Source: Ophiura sarsii
Taxonomy: Eukaryota > Echinodermata > Ophiuroidea > Amphilepidida > Ophiuridae
Assembly (NCBI GenBank): GCA_035610835.1
Contig: CM069447.1
Coordinates: forward strand, 44,613,893 to 44,677,892
Direction of reading: 5' to 3'
Length of the DNA: 64,000 nucleotides
Shown here: positions 57,166-64,000 of the stretch, in pieces
Layout of the letters: every line of letters begins with the position of its first letter
How positions within the stretch are numbered: position 1 is the stretch's first letter
Position numbers and translations under genes: made by a program
The notes under the pieces: generated by a model
Databases searched by the model: none
Told to the model about the DNA's origin: nothing
Seen by the model: the letters and a program-made list of their open reading frames with translations, nothing else

Positions 57166-57255
57166 CTTGCCGACGACGGATTCGAACCTGGGTCCTCCAG
57201 CATGGAATACAGTGTTTTTCTCTACTCGGCTAGGCGTTCACGCGCCCGTAATTGA
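57166..57255 (-). mobile_element. tRNA-like (SINE) unit 1
   Basis: The minus strand has A-box-like TAGCCGAGTAGAG and B-box CCAGGTTCGAATCCG with a variable-arm-like insert. The T-stem does not pair well, so it is not called a tRNA gene. Confidence 0.5.
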
Positions 57256-57461
57256 CACTTCCGTGCGCATGTATCACATGCCGTGAGCGCCCGGCGAGAT
57301 ATATGAGGCGACACGTGCTGCCAGCATAGTTTTCCATGTGGTTCAGGGTTGTAAGTGTTATGGTAATGCGAGAAAAAAATGTAAATTAATAGTTCTTGCC
57401 ATTTAATTGTTGTAACCCTCAGCGATTACCTAATTCAAAACAATTTCGGAGCTATAAAGTT

Positions 57462-57482
57462 GGGGGGGGGGGGGGGGGGGGG
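57462..57482 (+). repeat. Poly-G run, 21 G
   Basis: Pure G run, then TGAATCATC. Confidence 0.95.
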
Positions 57483-57545
57483 TGAATCATCTCTTGACGC
57501 ACGCACATTTTTAAATTGTCTCAAAGGAATCCTGATCTGAAAACA

Positions 57546-57655
57546 AACCAATAAGTTTATGAGGTCTGGAATGGCTTATAAACACCCTCGAAGATCTAGA
57601 AACCAACGAGTTTATGAGGTCTGGAATGGCTTATAAACTCCCTCGGAGATCTAAA
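57546..57655 (+). repeat. Direct duplication, about 62 bp, two copies
   Basis: AGTTTATGAGGTCTGGAATG and GCTTATAAAC, then CCCTCG(A/G)AGATCTA, twice in tandem. Confidence 0.85.
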
Positions 57656-57827
57656 TTCGGAATGTTCTCGGGGCCCTTATGCGGGCCAGAAACTCACGAC
57701 GCTCCACTTTATCAGATGTTGTCACCCAGTACTTTCCAAAATAGGTTCCGCCACCGTTGACCCCTGAACCCACAAGCAGCACCCCTTTGACAATAAAAAT
57801 CGCTCCCATGTGCCTGTTTACTTTCCC

Positions 57828-58066
57828 CCCGTGAATATGATGGATCGAACCTATGGTACACTGATAACCCGGGTCTTCTCACCAAGAGAGGAAAGAAAAA
57901 AAGCTGTATAACCGTAACTCTAGATCACCACACAGCAACAGATTTCTTTTCCGACACCCAAAATTCACCAGAAAGGTCACCACGACCCCCTGACGGGATT
58001 TGAACCACGGACCTCCAGCACCCGGGCCCAGATCCTATCCACTACACCACGGCTCCCAGTCGACAC
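57828..58066 (-). mobile_element. tRNA-like (SINE) units 2 and 3
   Basis: Unit 2 (minus, about 57890-57828): CCGGGTTATCAGTGTACC then B-box GGTTCGATCC. Unit 3 (minus, about 58062-57985): GGGAGCCGTGGTGTAGTGGA then GTCCGTGGTTCAAATCCCG, A- and B-box in register about 30 bp apart. Imperfect stems suggest SINE heads or tRNA pseudogenes. Confidence 0.55.
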
Positions 58067-58129
58067 TCGGCGAGTATGTTCGCCTCGTTATATAGCCTGG
58101 GTCCGTTTTGTAGCCAAAAAAACCTGCAC

Positions 58130-58755
58130 GCCGGGTTATAGAAACACCTTTTCCGCACAGTTGCCATATGGTGTAGTAGGGTTCAGGCTTCTCGTTAGGT
58201 AAAAATATTATGGGGTCCACTGGACCCCATAATCTACCAATTCTCAAAATTATGGGGTCCGAGAAGAAATTATGGGGTCCAAGTCAAAAATGTAACTTGC
58301 GAATTGTGAAACCGGAATCGGATACGGAGTGGTTAAACGGGTACTACAGCGCTGAAATGTCCAAAAATTGTCTTCTCTGTTTATTTTGTTGTTTGTAAAG
58401 AGAAAGATAAGTAAATAAATGACTTTCAAATATTTGTAAGCTTACACGTGCAAAATTATCTCGACACACGATTAGAAATTATTGCGTCCAGATGGACGCA
58501 ATAAAGAGTCCAGTTTAACATTTACTGCGTTTTTAGCAAAAATATTGCGTCCCCAGACGCGAAAACGCAATGTAACGAGAAGCCTGGTAGGGTTAGGGTT
58601 ATATATGATGAAAATTACCAATTTTGGAATGAAAAAAAAGAAAGAAAAAGAATTGCTGTATAACCCTAACTCTAGATCACCACAGCAACAGATTTCTAGG
58701 TTATAGAAACACTTTTTCCGCACAGTTGCCGTATGGTGTAGTAGGGTTAGGGTTA
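58130..58755. repeat. Duplicated segment with a hairpin and TTAGGG-like words
   Basis: GGTTATAGAAACACCTTTTC, CGCACAGTTGCC and ATGGTGTAGTAGGGTT at 58134-58185 recur at 58700-58748; GCTGTATAACC(G/C)TAACTCTAG at 57903 recurs at 58655. A 27-bp hairpin ATTATGGGGTCC...GGACCCCATAAT lies at 58207-58233, with two more ATTATGGGGTCC copies after it. Confidence 0.6.
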
Positions 58756-58756
58756 T

Positions 58757-59540
58757 AGAACCAAAAAAGATTCTTCAGTTTTGTCCTCTCTATGGAACCC
58801 TAAGGGTTATTCAGGGTTATTATAGAATCCTCTTGAAAAGTTCTTTAAAGAACCAAAAAGGTTCTTCAGTTTTGTCCTCTATATGGAACCCTGAGGGTTT
58901 TTCAGGATTAAAGAACCCTCCTGAAAGGTTCTTTAAAGAACTTAGAAATAGATTGTTTCAAGCACCATTTTATTTTGCTGTTTGCATACTTTTCTAATTT
59001 ACTTCATTAATATAATGCATGTATCTGGTTTGTGAACAATCACTAAGTGAGTGACGTCTTGAATTAATCATGTTAATAAAATGAATATATAAGTCCTTAC
59101 GAATTTACTTTCCATGGTGTTAATTTTAAAGAAGCCGATGCACACCCCAACCAACATTGACCGTGGGCCCACAGTGGGCCCTCATGGGACACATAATATT
59201 TTGTCCACTTTGGCCCGTATACAGGCCAAAGTGGATAAAATATTAAGGGTCCCATGAGGGCCCACTGTGGGCCCACGATCGATGTTGGCTGGGACCCGTG
59301 TGTCAAATAGTTCTGAAGTGCAAGTCATATAAAGAACTCTCACAGCTTTTCATGAAACCTTTTTTCGTATTTTAGGGTTCTGTAAGGAACCATTGACTCA
59401 GGAAGAACCTTTCATTCTGGGTTTGGAACCATTTGTATCCTTCTTAGAACCATTTAAAGGTTCCTTGAGTGCAGGAGGTTCTACATCGAACCCCGAGCTT
59501 ACTCAAAGAACCCTTTCCGAACAATTTTTGATGAGAGTGT
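58757..59540. repeat. GGTTC/GAACC word-array element
   Basis: A direct pair of about 105 bp (AAGATTCTTCAGTTTTGTCC and AGGTTCTTCAGTTTTGTCC, each followed by a TATGGAACCCT word) with GGTTCTTTAAAGAAC palindromes at 58757-58941. More GAACC/GGTTC words in both orientations lie at 59375-59520. Termini unresolved. Confidence 0.5.
59148..59296. mobile_element. Near-perfect hairpin MITE (about 148 bp)
   Basis: CCAACCAACATTGACC, GTGGGCCCACAGTGGGCCCT and TTTTGTCCACTTTGGCC are each complemented in reverse order up to 59295 around a loop of about 8 bp. GGGCCCAC words repeat in the arms. 59541-60970 to the right is AT-rich with no recognised gene. Confidence 0.85.
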
Positions 59541-60974
59541 ACCTGTATTATATTGCCTGGTTCGGTAGTATCATTTAACATTTAACGTAGAAAAACTCTG
59601 CTTGTGGCATCATTGTTCTACTTAAAATAATACTACCGCCCACATTGCATATGTCAGATAATATAACGAGGGTATGTTCTAAAACAGTACCTCTATTCTC
59701 TAAGTATACAACAAACATGTATACTTTCATGCAGGATTAGTGCAGTAAAAATGAGGAATCAGTTACAGAAAATGAAGCAAAATCTGTTACTAATAATATG
59801 TGAAACCATGACATACATCGTTCACATATCCTTAAATTTCATATTCATTAGAAAAATGTCAATGTAAACCGATCACTTGATTTAAGACAAAACAATGCAT
59901 TCAAATTTTACGGAAAACTTAAAAATGCTATTATTGTCAAAATCAAATTATACAAAAGCATGCCGAGAGACGAAAAAAATTATCACTAAAATGAGGCAAA
60001 CTTTTAATTTCAACTACAAAATAAAATTCAACACTAAGATGCACACAAATTAAGTCAAATATAACCCCAACTTGCATTTTTTGCTACTGTGTGTTTTACT
60101 TCAATTGGGTATTGCCCATGTGAAATAAACCACACAGATGGTATGCGATTGTTGATGCACATACACTGTATTACACATGATTTGATCCCTGACACCAGAC
60201 TCGAAGGGCAATACAGAAAAACAAAAATGCAACAGAAATGGATCAAATGATGGATACATTAACATTGTTTTCTGGACAAAAGGGGATACAAATACTTTTT
60301 TGCTTCGTAATTCATCATTAACATAATTTTTCTTTGCTTAATTGGATATAATTTTATATCAATATTACACTATTCCTTGCGAATCATAATAGATCTTATT
60401 TATTAAAGGTAGATGTTCTGATTGCTGGCCCGATTTTCAACTTGATGTTTTCTATTTTACATGAAAGGTCATCCTTGAAATTGTCGCATTCCAACGTTTG
60501 AGTTGCAAAGCTCCAATGGTTCTTATTTTAGAAGCACAAGGTCACAAGAAAGTTTGCCATTGAGTAGTGCACAAACTGGCGGGTGGGTAACCACCTTTGG
60601 CAGTAATTCCCCACGTTTTAGCCTATAATTTCTTAAGTATTATCAATATTCATAATTCATATAAGCTATACAAATATGACAATTAGCATTCACAAGTATT
60701 AAAATACAAGTATTAATTTTTAGATAAAATGTCAACATTATCAACAATTGTCAGTTCTTATGACATGTCTACAAAAGTTCATCAGTTAGACGGCTTTATA
60801 GCTAGTCTGGCAAACAATTTTTGACCAAGAGGCAGAATTCCAAGTAATGAGACTAAAGATTGACATACACAATTGTCTCTAATTTGTTTTAATGTGAGCG
60901 CTACAAGACAAATTCATCATATGAAACATTTACCAAGACAAAGTTATCCCCTTGAAGTTGATTAATTATTATTA

Positions 60975-61231
60975 GGCGTGACGAAGAAAAAAAAACCCTG
61001 TTGTACGGACCCGACCAACCCATTTTTTTTAGTAATTGGCGAACAAAAATTCATGAATACCGACCAATTTTTGTCTTCTTCTTTTCTTTTCTTTTCAAAA
61101 GATCATTTTAAAAAATGGTTTACGGTCATTTTCAATGGAAAATAAGAAGATAAAAAGAAAAATGCCAGACCTACCGACCCGACCTGAGAGGTCCGTTTAC
61201 CCGTACAACAGGGTTTCTTTTTTTCGTCGCC
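60975..61231. mobile_element. PIF/Harbinger-like MITE (257 bp)
   Basis: Inverted termini GGCGTGACGAAG and complement with ACCCTGTTGTACGG just inside, flanked by TTA at 60972-60974 and 61232-61234. A three-bp TWA duplication is the Harbinger signature. Interior words GACCGACCC/CTACCGACC resemble those of the 45027-45941 element. 61235-61785 is unassigned. Confidence 0.8.
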
Positions 61232-61789
61232 TTATTGCATTTAAAATGACAATTAATGAATATACTGCACAAAGTTGTTTTATTTTATATTGCATTGTCT
61301 ATATGCTTGCAGATGGTGGGAAGAGGGCTACTCACAAGTAGCGTGTACAGTAATGTAACACTCTGTCCATTGAATCACTATGGCGTGACATTTAAACATG
61401 ACAATTTGCGGAAATATTTAAACATGGGTCACAAATTGCAAATAGAATCAAAACTAGTCCAAATACAACAACAACAACAACAATCAACGGGTATTTAGGA
61501 CGCTATTTACGTACTATGTACCATAGCGTTTCCAAGAAAATAAAAGTTAAAATAAATAAAGATTACTTTTAAAAGTCTCCGTTGACTGAGCAGTTATGAG
61601 GTGTAAATATATGCAAAGATCCAAAGTTGCTTCATGCGATGCTTGAATAAATCAGCAAACTAGTTTGACATGGTCTATGACATTTATAGATAGTTTGATG
61701 ATGACAAGTATGGTAAAATTCAACATTAAAGGGGTATTTCATGGTTGTTTAACATAAAGGTATAGAATCGTTACAGTGACTTAGAGGTG

Positions 61790-62425
61790 TATTTAAGGGA
61801 GTGTCTTCTGTGCACTCCCATGACTCCCCAAACCTACCCTTTTGAACCTCTTTTCATGGTCCTAAAACATATTCAGGGTGTTACCAAATTTAATATAAGT
61901 ATGCTAAGGGGTTATTCAAAATGGCAGCCAAAATGGCCGCCAAAAGGGTCAAATTTCATAAAACATCTACCAAAATGTATGATAAAAGTATACTTCTTAA
62001 CAATGGTATGTATACGTGTATTAGATCACTAGTAACTCATATCCAGTACTTTTGCATTGTTAAAATATATTAAATCAAAATGGCCGCCAAACTGGCCGCC
62101 CTTATTGTAAAAAAAGCGTATAATAGCGTATATTACATCATGTATACCATGTTCTAAACTGCTAAACTAATGCTTTTATATAAACGACTCACCTCTGTGA
62201 AAGTTTTGAATATTTATCGCATTCTAAAATGGCTGCCAGACGATTAGAACTGATGTTAAATTACCTAAAACAGGTGGTTTACATTATAAAAATACCATGT
62301 AAAACAATGTAATACCTATACCGCAAAAGCTAATGAAACAGCATTCATTATATTTCTATGATAAAACGTAATATTTTTAATATTTTAAAATGTGCAAGAT
62401 GGTCGCCGACAAAATGAATAATTGA
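61790..62425 (+). repeat. Arm unit of the GGCCGCCAAAATGG fold-back family
   Basis: Starts GTGCACTCCCATGACTCCCC (compare 8470-8500) and carries GCAGCCAAAATGGCCGCC, ATCACTAGTAACTCATATCC and ATTCTAAAATGGCTGCC as in 8.5-9.3 kb. An inverted partner lies at 63510-63770. Confidence 0.75.
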
Positions 62426-62444
62426 ATAACCCTGAGTGATCATT

Positions 62445-64000
62445 TAATGACGCCATCTCACCATTTAATGACGGAGCCGTCATCTAACACACACCCAACA
62501 TGACCATTTATTGACTCGATCCAAGTGATATTGTAATAAATCTAAGTGACCATTGACACAAAGGGATTGTTTAATGACTTCATGTGATCCTGAGTGATCA
62601 TTTCATTACCCCGAGGGATCATTTAATGACCCTAGGTGATACGTTAATGACACCAAGCAATCATTTAATGACCCGGATGGTCGCTTAATAACCACAGGTG
62701 ATCATTCAATGACCCCAATTGACCATGTAATGACTCAAATGGTTCATGTAATGACTCAACTGGATCGTGTAATGACTCAACTGGATCGTGTAATGACTCA
62801 AATGGACCGTGTAATGACTCTTGAGTATTCATTAATGATACCAAGTGATATGTTATGGCCCAATCCATCATGTGATTACTCAAGCCGCCCAAACTGTCAT
62901 CCAGTAACACAAAGGGATGAATTTATGACCCCAAGGTAATATTGATTGACTCGATCCAAGTGATAATTTGATAACCCTTGGTGACCATTGACACAAAGTG
63001 ACTGTTCAATGACCCAATGCGATCCTGAGTGACCATTTCATTACACCATTTGATAATTTAATGACCCTAGGTGATAGCGTAATGACCCCAAGCAATCATA
63101 TAATGACCCGGACGTTCGCTTACTTACCCAAGGTGATTATTATATTAACCCAAATGACCATTCAATGATCCAAAAGGATCATTTAATGACCCCGAGTGAT
63201 TATTGAATTGACCTAGGTGATCATCTACAGACCGTGAGTGATACCGAAATGACCCCAATCAATTAAGTAAGTAATATAAAGGATATCTGATTAATAAGGT
63301 CATTGATGGATTCATACAACTACCTATGCATACTTGGTGGCGATTGGGATTGATTGATGATCCTTTTGGATATTTCAATAATAAGGTAGGGTTTTGAAGC
63401 CCATTATAATTATCCCCATTACATCACTAACATATCTGTTTAGAAAGTTGGATACTGGTAGATAGCGAAAATGTATACTAGATAAGGTCCAATCAGCTAT
63501 TTCTGACCATATTGTAATCAATTTGGTAGCCATCTTGCTATTTTCTTCTGACCAATTGGTAGTTAATGGTGTCCATCTGGTAGCCTTAAATCATTTGATG
63601 AATATGATACAAAATATGCTGTTATTATTGGCTATTTTTATGTTTAGGCGGCCATTTTGGCGGTCATCTAGGATTCAAAGTATGTTAACAATGCAAACGT
63701 GCTGGATGAGAGTTTAATACGTACACCCTATAGTTAAAACTACACTGTCATCGTACATTTTGGTTGATTGAATGATTACCTGGGGTTATTAAGCGACCAT
63801 CCGGGTCATTTAATGATTGCTCGGTGTCGTTAACCTTTCACCTAGGGTCATTAAATGAGCTCACGGGGTATTGAAATGATCACTCGGATCATTTGGAGTC
63901 ATTAAACAAATGTCAATGGTCACTTAGGTTTATTACAATATCACTTGTATCGAGTCAATAAATGGTCATGTAGGGTTTGTGTTAGATGACGGCTCCGGTC
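62445..64000. mobile_element. Fold-back with TCATTTAATGACCC word array, cut by the window edge
   Basis: The left arm (62445-63260) is packed with GATCATTTAATGACCC-type words every 20-25 bp, with a segment of about 200 bp duplicated (62513-62720 and 62938-63145). 63775-64000 is the inverted arm (GGTTATTAAGCGACCATCCG, GGGTCATTTAATGATTGC, TCGAGTCAATAAATGGTCAT, ATGACGGCTCCG). The tip GACGGAGCCGTCATCTAACA at 62472 matches the complement at 63980. Between the arms are unassigned DNA (63270-63510) and an inverted GGCCGCCAAAATGG unit. The protein-like frames at 62665-62939 are repeat translation. Confidence 0.8.

Noticed and set aside
57985..58062. Functional tRNA gene on the minus strand
   Set aside because: A and B boxes are recognisable, but the T and acceptor stems do not pair properly, and similar degraded units lie nearby.
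58588..58753. TAGGGTTAGGGTTA as interstitial telomere repeat
   Set aside because: Only two units per site, and they are part of a longer duplicated segment present at 58130-58185 and 58700-58755.
62665..62939. Repetitive SLHDPVESLHDP-type and MTQLDRV-type frames as repeat proteins
   Set aside because: Both strands are open only because the 20-bp TCATTTAATGACC/CTGGATCGTG units lack stops; they are translations of a DNA word array.

Overview
The window is nuclear DNA of an invertebrate animal. It is AT-rich, has no bacterial-style gene packing, carries animal-type non-LTR retrotransposons and tRNA-derived SINEs, and its one host gene is a leucine-rich-repeat G-protein-coupled receptor (LRR-GPCR) of the relaxin-receptor/GRL101 kind. 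The SINE core word (TGTCCTTGTGCAAGGCACTT) and the receptor type fit a marine deuterostome such as an echinoderm, hemichordate or amphioxus. This is inference; a mollusc or another invertebrate is not excluded.

The host gene lies on the minus strand at 27385-33355. It is an apparently intronless receptor gene with a signal peptide, a CUB-like cysteine domain, an LRR N-terminal cap, about 53 LRRs of 24 residues, and seven membrane segments. It is now split into two open frames by a 194-bp hAT-like MITE (29626-29819) with 15-bp terminal inverted repeats and a perfect 8-bp target duplication. Removing the MITE and one target copy leaves one open frame of 5769 nt (1922 codons plus stop).

Nearly all the rest is mobile or repetitive DNA. 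Left to right: a TTAA-type element with ACGTAT-word arrays (1-2303); copies of a long dispersed family (called E+D here) ending in a 23-bp minisatellite (2.3-5.7 kb); word arrays and tandem repeats (5.7-7.0 kb); a 4.4-kb fold-back (7.29-11.66 kb); further TIR elements (12-20.6 kb); a young 5'-truncated Tx1/L1-like LINE (21850-24309) that itself hosts a 411-bp TTAA MITE; the receptor gene; a dense set of MITEs (35-41 kb), including a 1.8-kb GGTGTCA-word element; a minisatellite interrupted by a LINE that is interrupted by a SINE (42-44.9 kb); nested Tc1/mariner-type and other elements (45-51 kb); a Ty3/gypsy integrase relic (51.3-51.9 kb); a 2-kb fold-back built of a 73-bp unit (52.3-54.4 kb); and tRNA-like units, more MITEs and a fold-back with TCATTTAATGACCC words that runs off the right edge (57-64 kb).

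The recurring novelty is architectural. About a dozen seemingly unrelated inverted-repeat elements each carry a dense array of their own short word in both orientations. These look like binding-site arrays or self-folding arms of non-autonomous DNA transposons. A second theme is long poly-G runs: all nine runs of 19 or more are G on the plus strand. Boundaries without stated target duplications are approximate, and all repeat comparisons were made by eye.
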